Of a stretch of 64,000 nt of DNA, positions 23,069 through 32,383 are shown piece by piece. Origin of the DNA: Pseudomonas sp. GR 6-02 (GTDB taxonomy: Bacteria; Pseudomonadota; Gammaproteobacteria; Pseudomonadales; Pseudomonadaceae). Position numbers and translations under genes: made by a program. The stretch spans positions 124,001 to 188,000 of the forward strand of contig NZ_CP011567.1 in assembly GCF_001655615.1 (NCBI RefSeq), given 5' to 3'. The notes beneath the pieces are model-generated. The model saw nothing but the letters and a program-made list of their open reading frames with translations, searched no databases and was not told the DNA's origin. Numbering within the stretch: position 1 is the first letter of the stretch; the number at the start of each line of letters is the position of its first letter.

Positions 23069-23422
23069 TGAAGACTCTCCGGGTGTCACGTTCAGTTGAC
23101 TTCCATGAACCGCTCGGGCGTGTTCGCCGATCGGGCTGGACGTTCTTACAAAATTCGATACATAGCTTTGACGCGTAACCGTCAATAATTTGGCTATATT
23201 TTTTCGAAATTAACTTTATGCCAAACTATTGACCTTATGGGAGTCATCCTAAACAATCGTCAAGGTAATGTCACATTGATATTTAAGCGGCGACCTGTCC
23301 TACAGCGTGTGATCCAGTTCCGATTTTGAACTTTCCGACATACGGTCATTCCGGTTGCCACCATGCGATGCAGCGCCATGTTCTGCAGTGATTCAAGACA
23401 AGAAGTCCCGGGAATTCCAACT
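23069..23422. promoter_or_regulatory. divergent lapA/lapE control region
   Basis: This 354-base AT-rich spacer separates the divergent lapA and lapEBC transcripts. It contains two FleQ-like half-palindromes facing each other (23181-23194 and 23220-23233). No gene was found. Both transcripts must start here. Confidence 0.75.
23181..23233. promoter_or_regulatory. inverted pair of FleQ-like boxes
   Basis: GTCAATAATTTGGC (23181-23194) differs at two places from the FleQ consensus GTCANTAAATTGAC as I recall it. GCCAAACTATTGAC (23220-23233) is the same box inverted, with 13 of 14 bases identical. FleQ with c-di-GMP is known to control lapA in Pseudomonas, so a direct site between lapA and lapE is plausible. 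No footprint data are available here. Confidence 0.55.
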
Positions 23423-24775
23423 ATGCGTTTGCACCTGTTCAAGGTTCTACCCTTCGCCTTTGCCGCCAGCGTTGTTCAGGCGCAAACCCTTCCGCAGGCC
23501 ATGCAACAGGCACTGGATGTCCATCCGGAAATCCAGGCAGGGGTCAATAGTCGGCTGGCCGCGGATTATCAATTAAAGGCTGCAAAAGGTGGATACCTGC
23601 CACGGGTCGATCTGCTGGGCGGTTATGGTCGCGAAGGCACCGACAGTGTCTCCACCCGTGCCGCTGGCGGCAGCAACCACTGGGAAACGCTGAACCGGAG
23701 CGAGTCAAGTTTACGTCTGTCACAGATGGTTTTTGACGGTTTTGCGACGTCCAGCGAAGTGGGGCGTCAACAAGCCACCGTTAATTCCCGTGCTTATTCC
23801 TTGATGGGCACCTCGGAACGCACCGCGTTGACCGTCGCTCAGGTTTATCTCGATGTGCTGACCCGCCGCGAATTCGTGCGCCTGGCCGAAGACAACCTGA
23901 AAAACCACGAACGGATTTTTGACCAGATCAAATTGCGCACCCAGCGCGGTGTGGGCAGCGGCGCCGATCTCGATCAGGCCGAAGCACGCATGGCCCAGGC
24001 CCGCAACAACCTGATCACCGAGCAGACCAACCTGGCAGACGCCCAGACCAACTTCCTCAGTGCCGTCGGCCAAATGCCCGATCAACTGGAGCGGCCTGCC
24101 GATTTTATGGCGCTGTTGCCAGCCAACCTGAATGAAGCCCGGGCGCAGATGCTGGAAAACAGCCCGATCCTGCGTTCCGCCGAATCGGATATCGCTGCTG
24201 CCGAGAAACAGTACGAAGCCGCCAAGTCGAGCTTCTACCCGCGCTTCGATGCCGAACTGGGTCGCACCGCCGACAACGACCTCGATGGTCAGAACGGTCA
24301 CAACAACGAATGGCAGGCCATGCTGCGCATGCGCTTCAATTTGTTTGCCGGTGGCAGCAACAAGGCCGATCTGGAATCCAAGTCCTACCTGTCGAACCAG
24401 GCGCTGGATATTCGCAACAACGCCCTGCGCGTGTTGAATGAAGAACTGGGCCTGGCCTGGAATGCCCTGAACAACGCCAACGCCCAGGTGCCGATCGCCC
24501 AGCAATATGTCGATCGCAGCGCCAGCGTGCGCGGCGCGTATCAGAAGCAATTCAGCCTCGGCGAACGGACGCTGCTTGACTTGCTCGACAGTGAAAACGA
24601 GCTGTTCACCGCTTCCCGTCGGCTGGTCGAGATCAAAAACATTCAGTTATTTACTCAGTACCGAATCAAGGCGACCATGGGCGAATTGCTCAAAAGTCAG
24701 GGCGTGGTCGCACCGTTGGCATCCGTTGTGCAGAATGACGTGAAGCCCAAGGTCCAGCTGCCTGGGATGAATTGA
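23423..24775 (+). CDS. lapE: LapE, TolC-like outer-membrane channel for LapA
   Basis: This 450-residue TolC-family protein has a signal peptide ending VVQAQ-T, then the two duplicated coiled-coil/β-barrel halves typical of the family (PEIQAGVNSRLAADYQ and a later YPRFDAELGRT segment). I took the ATG at 23423, which starts the signal peptide, rather than the longer frame from 23363. LapE is the outer-membrane pore of the LapBCE type I system; in Lap systems the adhesin stays threaded in it until LapG cuts. It heads a lapE-lapB-lapC transcript that reads away from lapA. Confidence 0.95.
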   Translation: MRLHLFKVLPFAFAASVVQAQTLPQAMQQALDVHPEIQAGVNSRLAADYQLKAAKGGYLPRVDLLGGYGREGTDSVSTRAAGGSNHWETLNRSESSLRLSQMVFDGFATSSEVGRQQATVNSRAYSLMGTSERTALTVAQVYLDVLTRREFVRLAEDNLKNHERIFDQIKLRTQRGVGSGADLDQAEARMAQARNNLITEQTNLADAQTNFLSAVGQMPDQLERPADFMALLPANLNEARAQMLENSPILRSAESDIAAAEKQYEAAKSSFYPRFDAELGRTADNDLDGQNGHNNEWQAMLRMRFNLFAGGSNKADLESKSYLSNQALDIRNNALRVLNEELGLAWNALNNANAQVPIAQQYVDRSASVRGAYQKQFSLGERTLLDLLDSENELFTASRRLVEIKNIQLFTQYRIKATMGELLKSQGVVAPLASVVQNDVKPKVQLPGMN

Positions 24776-24814
24776 GTCCTGCCCCATTTCAACTGTTAGC
24801 CAAGAGTGTCGAGC

Positions 24815-26971
24815 GTGGAATCAGAAGTCAGTCGAGTTCAACTCATTCATGATCCACGCGCGCTGCATGACGATCCGTTACTGGACGGCCTGCTAGCCCT
24901 CTGCACTTTGCACCAGAAGCCGGCCAGCGCGGCGATGCTGACCACCGGCTTGCCGTTGCCCAAACAGCGCCTGAGCGTCGAACTGCTGCCTCGTGCGGCC
25001 GCTCGCGCCGGGCTGCAAGGGCGGGTGCTGCAACGCAAGCTGGAGCAGATTCCGGCGATCGCCATGCCGGCGCTGTTGCTGCTCAAGGACGGACGCAGTG
25101 CGGTGCTGCTCGGCTGGCACGGTGAAGACCAGGCCCGCTTGCTGCTCAGTGAAAGTGATGGTGGCGAAGTCTGCGTCAGTCGTGAACTGCTCGCCGACGA
25201 CTACATCGGCAAAGTGTTCTTCGCCCAACCCCAGCACAAATTCGACGTTAACCACGGCACGCTGATCCCGCGCGCGCGTTCGTGGTTTCGCGACACCCTC
25301 AAGCGTTCGCGCTGGCTGTACGTCGACGCCATCGCTGCCAGTCTGCTGATCAATATCATCGCCATGGCCGCGCCGCTGTTCGTGATGAATGTCTACGACC
25401 GCGTGGTGCCGAACCAGGCCGAATCGACCCTTTGGGTGCTGGCCATCGGCATCACCGGCGCTTATGTGTTCGACCTGATTCTCAAGAGCCTGCGCAGTCT
25501 GTGCCTGGACCTGGCGGGCAAGAAAACCGACCTGATCATTTCAGCGACGCTGTTTGAGCGCATCGTCGGCATGGCCATGAAGTACCGCCCGGCGCGGGTC
25601 GGCAGCTTCGCCCAGAACATCCATGAATTTCAGAGCCTGCGCGACTTCCTCGCGTCGCTGACCCTCACCAGCCTGATCGACCTGCCGTTTACACTGTTGA
25701 TCTTCCTGGTCATCGCGATCCTCGGCGGGCATCTGGTGTGGATTCCGGTGCTGGCGTTCCCGATTGCGCTGCTGATCGGTTATGCCTTGCAGAAGCCGCT
25801 GGTGGCGACCATGGAGCGAACCATGGCCCTGGGCGCCGAGCGCCAGTCGAGCCTGATCGAAACCCTCGCCGGCCTCGATGCGGTAAAGGTCAACAATGCC
25901 GAAAGCGAACGCCAGTATCAGTGGGAGCAGACCATCGGCACCCTCAGCCGCCTTGAGCTGCGGGTGAAAATGCTGTCCGGTCTGGCGATGAACATCACCT
26001 TGCTGATTCAGCAATTGGCCGGGGTGATCATGATCGTCTTCGGCGTGTACCAGATCATTGCCGGCAACCTGAGCATGGGCGGTTTGATCGCCTGTTACAT
26101 GCTCAGCGGTCGCGCCCTCAGCCCGCTGGCCTCGCTGTCCGGTCTGCTGACCCGCTACCAGCAAGCCCGCGTGACCATGACCTCGGTCGATCAGATGATG
26201 GAGTTGCCTCAGGAGCGCAATTTCGACGAGCGCCCGCTGAGCCGCAAGGTCCTGCAAGGCGCCATTGAATGCCGTCAGTTGACCTTCACCTATCCGAATC
26301 AACAGAACCCCGCGCTGAAGGGCATCAACCTGATCATCAAGCCGGGCGAGAAGATCGGCATCATCGGTCGCAGCGGCTCGGGCAAAAGCTCCCTGGCCAA
26401 ACTGCTGGTGGGCCTCTATCAGCCGGACGACGGCGCGTTGCTGGTGGATGGTGTGGATATCCGCCAGATCGACGTCAGCGAACTGCGCCACAACATTGGC
26501 TACGTGCCCCAGGACATCCAATTGCTCGCCGGTACGTTGCGCGACAACCTGGTGTCGGGCGCGCGCTATGTCGAAGACGAATTGGTGCTGCAAGCCGCGG
26601 AGCTGGCCGGCGTCCACGAGTTCGCCCGCCTGCACCCGCAAGGTTATGAACTGCAAGTCGGTGAGCGTGGGCAGAACCTGTCCGGCGGTCAGCGCCAGAA
26701 CGTGGCCCTGGCCCGAGCGTTGCTGCTCAACCCGCCGATCCTGTTGCTGGACGAACCCACCAGCGCCATGGACAACACTGGCGAAGAGCGCCTGAAACAA
26801 CGCCTCGCTGCCGTGGTGGAAAACAAGACCGTGGTGCTGGTGACGCACCGGGCCTCGCTGTTGTCGCTGGTGGATCGCCTGCTGGTGATCGACCGCGGGC
26901 AGATTCTCGCCGATGGCCCGAAAGCCGCCGTGATGGAAGCGTTGAAAAAGGGGCAGATCAGTGTTGCTTAA
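24815..26971 (+). CDS. lapB: LapB, type I secretion ABC transporter
   Basis: This inner-membrane ABC exporter is about 718 residues. An N-terminal C39-like domain (1-130) lacks a clear catalytic context, as expected for an RTX exporter that docks but does not cut its substrate. Six TM helices follow (about 160-440), then a nucleotide-binding domain with Walker A GRSGSGKSS, signature LSGGQRQ, Walker B ILLLDEPTS and H-loop VTHR. The GTG at 24815 (MESEVSRVQ) has AAGAG eight bases upstream and suits the family better than the GTG at 24806. It overlaps lapC by 11 bases. Confidence 0.95.
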   Translation: MESEVSRVQLIHDPRALHDDPLLDGLLALCTLHQKPASAAMLTTGLPLPKQRLSVELLPRAAARAGLQGRVLQRKLEQIPAIAMPALLLLKDGRSAVLLGWHGEDQARLLLSESDGGEVCVSRELLADDYIGKVFFAQPQHKFDVNHGTLIPRARSWFRDTLKRSRWLYVDAIAASLLINIIAMAAPLFVMNVYDRVVPNQAESTLWVLAIGITGAYVFDLILKSLRSLCLDLAGKKTDLIISATLFERIVGMAMKYRPARVGSFAQNIHEFQSLRDFLASLTLTSLIDLPFTLLIFLVIAILGGHLVWIPVLAFPIALLIGYALQKPLVATMERTMALGAERQSSLIETLAGLDAVKVNNAESERQYQWEQTIGTLSRLELRVKMLSGLAMNITLLIQQLAGVIMIVFGVYQIIAGNLSMGGLIACYMLSGRALSPLASLSGLLTRYQQARVTMTSVDQMMELPQERNFDERPLSRKVLQGAIECRQLTFTYPNQQNPALKGINLIIKPGEKIGIIGRSGSGKSSLAKLLVGLYQPDDGALLVDGVDIRQIDVSELRHNIGYVPQDIQLLAGTLRDNLVSGARYVEDELVLQAAELAGVHEFARLHPQGYELQVGERGQNLSGGQRQNVALARALLLNPPILLLDEPTSAMDNTGEERLKQRLAAVVENKTVVLVTHRASLLSLVDRLLVIDRGQILADGPKAAVMEALKKGQISVA

Positions 26972-28328
26972 GTCCGGGGTCAAAGAATCCATCCGCCGCT
27001 ACTTCAAAGGTTCCGCGTCGCTGCAAGGCCAGCCCCTTCCCGAGGTCAACAAAGCGCTGATCGAGGACGCCCCGCGCGTGGTGCGGTTGACGATCTGGGC
27101 GATCATCGGCTTCTTCGTGTTCCTGATGCTGTGGGCCAATTTTGCGGTGATCGATGAAGTCACCAAAGGCGACGGCAAGGCGATTCCGTCGTCGAAGATC
27201 CAGAAAATCCAGAACCTTGAGGGTGGCATCGTTTCCGAGCTGTTCGTCAAGGAAGGGCAAATCGTCGAAGCTGGCGCGCCGCTGATACGTCTGGACGACA
27301 CACGGTTTGCCTCCAATGTTGGCGAAACCGAGGCCGATCGGCTGTCGATGCTGTTGCGTGTGGAGCGCTTGAGCGCCGAGGTCGATGACCGTCCGTTGAA
27401 TTTTCCCGCCGATGTGCTCAAAGCCGTACCCGGCCAGGCCGCCAGCGAACAATCGTTGTACATCAGTCGTCGTCAGCAATTGCACGATGAGATCGGTGGC
27501 TTGCAGGAGCAGTTGATCCAGAAGCAACAGGAGCTGCGCGAGTTCACCTCCAAACAGGCCCAGTACCGCAGCGGTCTGGCCTTGCAGCGTCAGGAAATCG
27601 CCATGTCCGAGCCGTTGGTGGCTCAGGGCGCGGTATCCCCGGTTGAGGTATTGCGACTCAAGCGTGCCGAGGTCGAAACCCGCGGCCAATTGGACGCCAC
27701 CACCCTGGCGATCCCTCGCGCCGAATCGGCGATCAAGGAAGTGCAGCGCAAGATCGATGAGACTCGCGGCAAATTCCGCAGCGAAGCCCTGACTCAACTC
27801 AACGAAGCCCGCACCGATCTGAACAAGGCACAGGCGACCGGCAAGGCGCTGGAAGACCGGGTCAGCCGGACGCTGGTGACATCGCCGGTGCGCGGCATCG
27901 TCAACAAGTTGCTGGTGAACACCATCGGTGGCGTGATCCAGCCGGGCAGCGACCTGGTGGAAATCGTGCCGCTGGACGACACCTTGCTGGTGGAAGCCAA
28001 GATTCGCCCGCAAGACATCGCCTTCCTGCATCCGGGGCAAGACGCCACGGTGAAGTTCACGGCTTACGACTACACCATTTATGGCGGGCTGAAAGCCAAG
28101 CTGGAGCAGATCGGTGCCGACACCATCACCGACGAAGACAAGAAGACCACGTACTACATCATCAAACTGCGCACCGAGCGCAGCCACCTCGGGACGGATG
28201 AAAAGCCGTTGCTGATCATTCCTGGAATGGTGGCGTCGGTGGATATCATTACTGGCAAGAAGACCATACTGAGTTATTTGCTCAAGCCGATTATCCGGGC
28301 TCGCGCCGAGGCGTTGCACGAGCGGTAG
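26961..28328 (+). CDS. lapC: LapC, membrane fusion protein for LapA export
   Basis: This 455-residue HlyD-family adaptor has a single N-terminal TM (VRLTIWAIIGFFVFLMLWANF), a lipoyl half-motif (GGIVSELFVKEGQIVEAG), a long coiled coil (about 140-290) and a second lipoyl and β-barrel part (VRGIVNKLLVNTIGGVIQPG). It bridges LapB in the inner membrane to LapE. The start is the GTG at 26961 inside the end of lapB, so the two are translationally coupled. A REP palindrome follows the gene. Confidence 0.95.
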   Translation: MLLKSGVKESIRRYFKGSASLQGQPLPEVNKALIEDAPRVVRLTIWAIIGFFVFLMLWANFAVIDEVTKGDGKAIPSSKIQKIQNLEGGIVSELFVKEGQIVEAGAPLIRLDDTRFASNVGETEADRLSMLLRVERLSAEVDDRPLNFPADVLKAVPGQAASEQSLYISRRQQLHDEIGGLQEQLIQKQQELREFTSKQAQYRSGLALQRQEIAMSEPLVAQGAVSPVEVLRLKRAEVETRGQLDATTLAIPRAESAIKEVQRKIDETRGKFRSEALTQLNEARTDLNKAQATGKALEDRVSRTLVTSPVRGIVNKLLVNTIGGVIQPGSDLVEIVPLDDTLLVEAKIRPQDIAFLHPGQDATVKFTAYDYTIYGGLKAKLEQIGADTITDEDKKTTYYIIKLRTERSHLGTDEKPLLIIPGMVASVDIITGKKTILSYLLKPIIRARAEALHER

Positions 28329-28352
28329 TTTTCGGGTGAGGCTGATGGCCTC

Positions 28353-28416
28353 TTCGCGGGCAAGCCTCGCTCCTACAGGACGCGGGGCTTCTGTAGGAGC
28401 GAGGCTTGCCCGCGAA
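28353..28416. repeat. REP palindrome after lapC
   Basis: Two perfect 26-bp arms (28353-28378 and 28391-28416; core GCGGGCAAGCCTCGCTCC) face each other across 12 bases. The same family occurs at 61263-61326. It probably also ends the lapEBC transcript. Confidence 0.85.
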
Positions 28417-28440
28417 AGCGTCCTCAAAGACACCACACTT

Positions 28441-28605
28441 CAAAAGCCATATCGTTATTCGCTAACGGTATTTAAATTTAAATTCTTATACCTATAAAGT
28501 CACTTCCCTGCGTACCTGCCGACCAATCGGCGCGCCGCACGACACGAACCAACACGGGACCTCCGTGAGTTTCTGATCGACGCGCGCCCTTGAGCGCGCC
28601 GTGCG
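28441..28605 (+). promoter_or_regulatory. AT-rich promoter region of the TauD/ABC cluster
   Basis: GGTAT at 28467-28471 and ATACC at 28488-28492 form an inverted repeat around a TTTAAATTTAAA core. The AT-rich block is typical of CysB-type sulfur-control regions upstream of sulfonate genes, but no regulator site can be proved by eye. Confidence 0.4.
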
Positions 28606-28619
28606 TGGGAGTGATTTTT

Positions 28620-29531
28620 ATGCCAGCTGTCTCTTTTTCCCCAAAGCCTGAGCCAACAAGCGCCGCCACCCTCGCGTCGCAAGCCTTCGAAATCCGCCCG
28701 TTCAGCGGTGCCGTCGGTGCCGAAATCATCGGCCTGGATTTGTCCCGCCCAATCAATGACCAGGACTTCTCCCGAATCCACCGTGCGCACCTGGATCATC
28801 ATGTGGTGGTGTTCCGCGACCAGCGCATAACCCCCGAACAGCAGATCGCCTTCAGCCGCCGTTTCGGCGTGTTGCAGATCCATGTACTCAAGCAATTCCT
28901 GCTGGCCGGGCATCCGGAAATTCTCATCGTTTCCAACATCATCGAAAACGGCCAATCCATCGGCCTCGGTGATGCCGGCAAGTTCTGGCACTCCGATCTC
29001 TCTTATAAAGAACTGCCGAGCCTGGGCTCGATGCTGCATGCCCAGGAGCTGCCCTCCGAAGGCGGCGACACGCTGTTCGCCGACATGCACAAAGCCTGGG
29101 ACAGCTTGCCCGAGGCGCTGCGTAAAGCCGTCGAAGGTCGTTCGGCCGCGCATTCCTACACGGCGCGCTACAGCGAGAGCAAATTCGAGGGCAACTGGCG
29201 TCCGACCCTGACGCCGGAGCAACTGGCTCAGGTCGCTGAAGTTGTTCATCCGATCGTCCGCACCCACCCGGAAAACGGTCGCAAGGCGTTGTTCGTCAGC
29301 GAGGGCTTCACCACCCGCATCGTCGGTTTGCCGGAAGACGAGAGCAAACAATTGCTCGACGAGCTCTACGCCCACAGCGTGTTGCCGCAAAACATTTACC
29401 GCCATCAATGGCAGGCCCACGACCTGGTGTTCTGGGACAACCGCTCGCTGATTCACCTCGCCGCCGGATGTCCCAGCCATCTGCGCCGCAAGTTGTATCG
29501 CACCACCATCCAGGGCGACGCGCCTTTCTGA
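28620..29531 (+). CDS. TauD/TfdA-family Fe(II)/2-oxoglutarate dioxygenase
   Basis: This 303-residue enzyme has the iron triad: His and Asp of FWHSDLSY (HxD) and a distal His in SLIHLAAG. The 2-oxoglutarate-binding Arg is in RKLYRTTIQGD. The family oxidises sulfonates such as taurine, alkyl sulfates or phenoxyacids, releasing sulfite or an aldehyde. The ATG at 28620 has GGGAG upstream. It is followed in the same direction by a complete taurine/nitrate-type ABC importer, which suggests the cluster takes up an organosulfur compound and cleaves it inside the cell. The substrate is not known; it is not clearly TauD itself. Confidence 0.85.
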   Translation: MPAVSFSPKPEPTSAATLASQAFEIRPFSGAVGAEIIGLDLSRPINDQDFSRIHRAHLDHHVVVFRDQRITPEQQIAFSRRFGVLQIHVLKQFLLAGHPEILIVSNIIENGQSIGLGDAGKFWHSDLSYKELPSLGSMLHAQELPSEGGDTLFADMHKAWDSLPEALRKAVEGRSAAHSYTARYSESKFEGNWRPTLTPEQLAQVAEVVHPIVRTHPENGRKALFVSEGFTTRIVGLPEDESKQLLDELYAHSVLPQNIYRHQWQAHDLVFWDNRSLIHLAAGCPSHLRRKLYRTTIQGDAPF

Positions 29532-29546
29532 TTTCGGAGAACCCTC

Positions 29547-30572
29547 ATGTCCAAACGTCTTCCATTTGCACCGTTGGCCGCCGCTATCGGCCTGGGTTTC
29601 AGCCTGCTCGCCGGCAGCCTGGTGGCGCCGACCGTGGCCCACGCCGAGGGTGAAATTCGTATCGCCGAACAATTCGGTATCGTTTATCTGCTGCTCAACG
29701 TGGTGCGCGATCAGAACCTGATCGAGAAATACGGCAAGCAGGAAGGCATCGACATCAAGGTCGACTGGACCCAGCTCTCCGGCGGCTCGGCGGTCAACGA
29801 TGCGTTGCTCTCCGGCTCCATCGACATTGCCGGTGCCGGCGTCGGGCCGCTGCTGACCATCTGGGACCGCACTCACGGCAAACAGAACGTCAAGGCCGTG
29901 GCTTCCCTGGGCAACTTCCCTTACTACCTGGTGAGTAATAATCCGAAGGTCAAAACCATCGCTGACTTCACCGAAAAGGACCGCATTGCGGTGCCGGCGG
30001 TCGGGGTGTCGGTGCAGTCGCGCTTCCTGCAATACGCAGCGGCCAAGCAATGGGGCGACAAAGAGTTCAATCGCCTCGACAAGTACACCATCGCCGTTCC
30101 GCACCCGGATGCCACTGCGGCACTGATCGCTGGCGGCACCGAGTTGACCGGGCACTTCTCCAACCCGCCCTTCCAGGATCAGGCGCTGGAAAACCCCAGC
30201 GTGCACGTGGTGCTGAACACCTATGACCTGCTCGGCCCGAACTCGCCGACCGTGTTGTTCGCCACCGAGAAATTCCGCAACGAGAACCCGAAAACCTATA
30301 AAGCCTTCATCGCGGCGCTGACCGAAGCGGCCGAGTTTGCGCAGAACGATAAAGGCGCGGCGGCCGACACATACATCCGTGTCACCAAGGCAAAAATCGA
30401 CCGTGCGGCATTGCTGAAAATCATCGACAACCCGCAGTTCGAATTTACCGTCACGCCGAAAAACACTTACCCACTGGCCGAGTTCCTCTACCGCGTCGGC
30501 GCGATCAAAAACAAACCGGATTCGTGGAAGGATTACTTCTTCCAGGATGCCAAACCGCTGCAAGGGAGCTGA
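29547..30572 (+). CDS. ABC transporter periplasmic substrate-binding protein (NitT/TauT type)
   Basis: This 341-residue protein has a cleavable signal peptide (cut near TVAHA-EG) and two lobes of the SsuA/TauA class. The pattern GSAVNDALLSGSIDIAGAGVGP and the PHPDATAALIAGGTELTGHF segment are typical. It begins 15 bases after the dioxygenase gene with GGAG before the ATG, so it is in the same operon. It delivers the substrate to the following ATPase/permease pair. The ligand is probably an organic sulfonate or similar anion, by context only. Confidence 0.87.
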   Translation: MSKRLPFAPLAAAIGLGFSLLAGSLVAPTVAHAEGEIRIAEQFGIVYLLLNVVRDQNLIEKYGKQEGIDIKVDWTQLSGGSAVNDALLSGSIDIAGAGVGPLLTIWDRTHGKQNVKAVASLGNFPYYLVSNNPKVKTIADFTEKDRIAVPAVGVSVQSRFLQYAAAKQWGDKEFNRLDKYTIAVPHPDATAALIAGGTELTGHFSNPPFQDQALENPSVHVVLNTYDLLGPNSPTVLFATEKFRNENPKTYKAFIAALTEAAEFAQNDKGAAADTYIRVTKAKIDRAALLKIIDNPQFEFTVTPKNTYPLAEFLYRVGAIKNKPDSWKDYFFQDAKPLQGS

Positions 30573-30577
30573 TCGAC

Positions 30578-31438
30578 ATGAACGCCCCCTTGCAAGGCCA
30601 CACGGCCAGCAATCCGATCGCGGCCGCGCAAGCGCTGCTGTCGGTCGACCAGGTCAGCCTGGAATACCGCACGCCTGCGCGTGTGGTTCGAGCGACCCAT
30701 CAGGTCAGTTTCGAGATCGATCCGGCGGACCGCTTTGTGTTGCTCGGTCCGTCCGGCTGCGGCAAATCGACGTTGCTCAAGGCGGTCGCCGGGTTCATCC
30801 CGCCCTGTGAGGGCGAGATTCGCCTGCAAGGCCAGCGGGTCGATGCGCCGGGGCCGGACCGGATCGTGGTGTTCCAGGAGTTCGATCAGCTGCCGCCGTG
30901 GAAAACCGTCAAACAGAACGTGATGTTTCCGCTGCTCGCTTCCAAAACCCTCAAGCGCAAAGAGGCTGAAGAGCGGGCGCTGCATTATCTGGACAAGGTC
31001 GGTCTGGCGGGGTTTGCCGATGCCTATCCGCATACCTTGTCCGGCGGCATGAAGGCTCGGGTGGCGATTGCCCGGGCGTTGGCGATGCAACCGAAAATCC
31101 TGTTGATGGACGAACCCTTCGCCGCCCTCGACGCGCTGACCCGGCGCAAGATGCAGGAAGAGTTGCTGCTGCTCTGGGAAGAGGTGCGTTTCACGCTGCT
31201 GTTCGTCACTCACTCCATCGAAGAGGCGTTGGTGGTGGGTAATCGGATTCTGCTGCTGTCGCCTCATCCGGGGCGGGTACGAGCCGAAGTCCACAGCCAT
31301 CAATACGATTTGCACAGCCTCGGCGGCGTGGCGTTCCAGGAATCGGCACGGCGGATTCATCGGCTGTTGTTCGATGAAGGCCAGTCACCGGAAACCGCGC
31401 GTGAGCTGGATTTCGCCGATATTCGCATCGCTTATTGA
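30578..31438 (+). CDS. ABC transporter ATP-binding protein (NitT/TauT type)
   Basis: This 286-residue ATPase has Walker A GPSGCGKST, signature LSGGMKARVAIARAL, Walker B ILLMDEPFAALDA and H-loop FVTHSIEEA. The ATG at 30578, with AGGGAG overlapping the previous stop, is preferred over a longer frame from 30524. It energises uptake through the permease encoded 20 bases downstream. It resembles SsuB/TauB/NrtD-type ATPases, with a somewhat long C-terminal tail (about 60 residues after the H-loop region). Confidence 0.9.
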   Translation: MNAPLQGHTASNPIAAAQALLSVDQVSLEYRTPARVVRATHQVSFEIDPADRFVLLGPSGCGKSTLLKAVAGFIPPCEGEIRLQGQRVDAPGPDRIVVFQEFDQLPPWKTVKQNVMFPLLASKTLKRKEAEERALHYLDKVGLAGFADAYPHTLSGGMKARVAIARALAMQPKILLMDEPFAALDALTRRKMQEELLLLWEEVRFTLLFVTHSIEEALVVGNRILLLSPHPGRVRAEVHSHQYDLHSLGGVAFQESARRIHRLLFDEGQSPETARELDFADIRIAY

Positions 31439-31458
31439 GCCATTGAGAGGAGTGCCCG

Positions 31459-32325
31459 ATGAGCCCGCTATCATCCGCGCGTAAAGAGTACGAAACCATT
31501 TTGCAGCCGCTGACGAGCGTCCCTCTGGAGCGTGAGTTACCCCTCGGTCAGCGTCTCTGGCAACAGGGCTGGTTGCGTAAAAGCCTGATCCTGATTGTGC
31601 TCGCGCTGCTCTGGGAAGCCGTTGCCCGTTACCAGAATAACGACCTGCTGCTGCCAGGTTTTCTGCAAACCGCCAGCGCGCTGTACGACGGCCTGCTCAG
31701 CGGTGAGTTGTTGGGCAAGGTGTGGATTTCGCTGGTGGTGTTGTTGAAGGGCTACCTGATCGGGATTGTGCTGGCGTTTGCCCTGACCACATTGGCGGTG
31801 TCGACGCAATTGGGTCGCGATCTGCTGAGCACGCTGACCTCGATGTTCAACCCGTTGCCGGCGATTGCACTGCTGCCGCTGGCGCTGCTGTGGTTCGGGC
31901 TGGGGCAGAACAGTCTGATTTTTGTACTGGTGCATTCGGTGCTCTGGGCGTTGGCCTTGAACACCTATGCCGGGTTCCTTGGCGTTTCGGAAACCCTGCG
32001 CATGGCGGGGCGCAATTACGGCCTCAAGGGCATGCGTTTCGTGTTGTTCATCCTGATCCCGGCCGCGTTGCCGTCGATCCTCGCCGGTTTGAAAATCGGC
32101 TGGGCGTTCGCCTGGCGCACGCTGATCGCCGCTGAACTGGTATTTGGCGCCACCAGCGGCAAGGGTGGGTTGGGGTGGTACATCTTCCAGAACCGTAATG
32201 AGCTGTACACCGACAAGGTGTTTGCCGGGTTGGCGGTGGTAATCCTGATCGGTTTGCTGGTGGAGAATCTGGTGTTTGATACGTTGGAGCGGGTGACGGT
32301 GAAGCGTTGGGGGATGCAGCGGTGA
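31459..32325 (+). CDS. ABC transporter permease (NitT/TauT type)
   Basis: This 288-residue inner-membrane protein has about six TM helices. The BPD permease EAA-like loop, GRNYGLKGMRFVLFILIPAALPSI, lies near residues 180-205. AGGAG precedes the ATG. It is the last gene of the dioxygenase/importer operon. Confidence 0.9.
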   Translation: MSPLSSARKEYETILQPLTSVPLERELPLGQRLWQQGWLRKSLILIVLALLWEAVARYQNNDLLLPGFLQTASALYDGLLSGELLGKVWISLVVLLKGYLIGIVLAFALTTLAVSTQLGRDLLSTLTSMFNPLPAIALLPLALLWFGLGQNSLIFVLVHSVLWALALNTYAGFLGVSETLRMAGRNYGLKGMRFVLFILIPAALPSILAGLKIGWAFAWRTLIAAELVFGATSGKGGLGWYIFQNRNELYTDKVFAGLAVVILIGLLVENLVFDTLERVTVKRWGMQR

Positions 32326-32383
32326 TCTTTTGATCTGCTAGCATTGCGTCTGAATCAATCCAGACCAGCTATGAGTGCTCAGC

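Noticed and set aside
28353..28416. Palindromes considered as possible CRISPR or IS ends
   Set aside because: They are isolated perfect inverted pairs of the REP type without spacers, target-site duplications or transposase genes.
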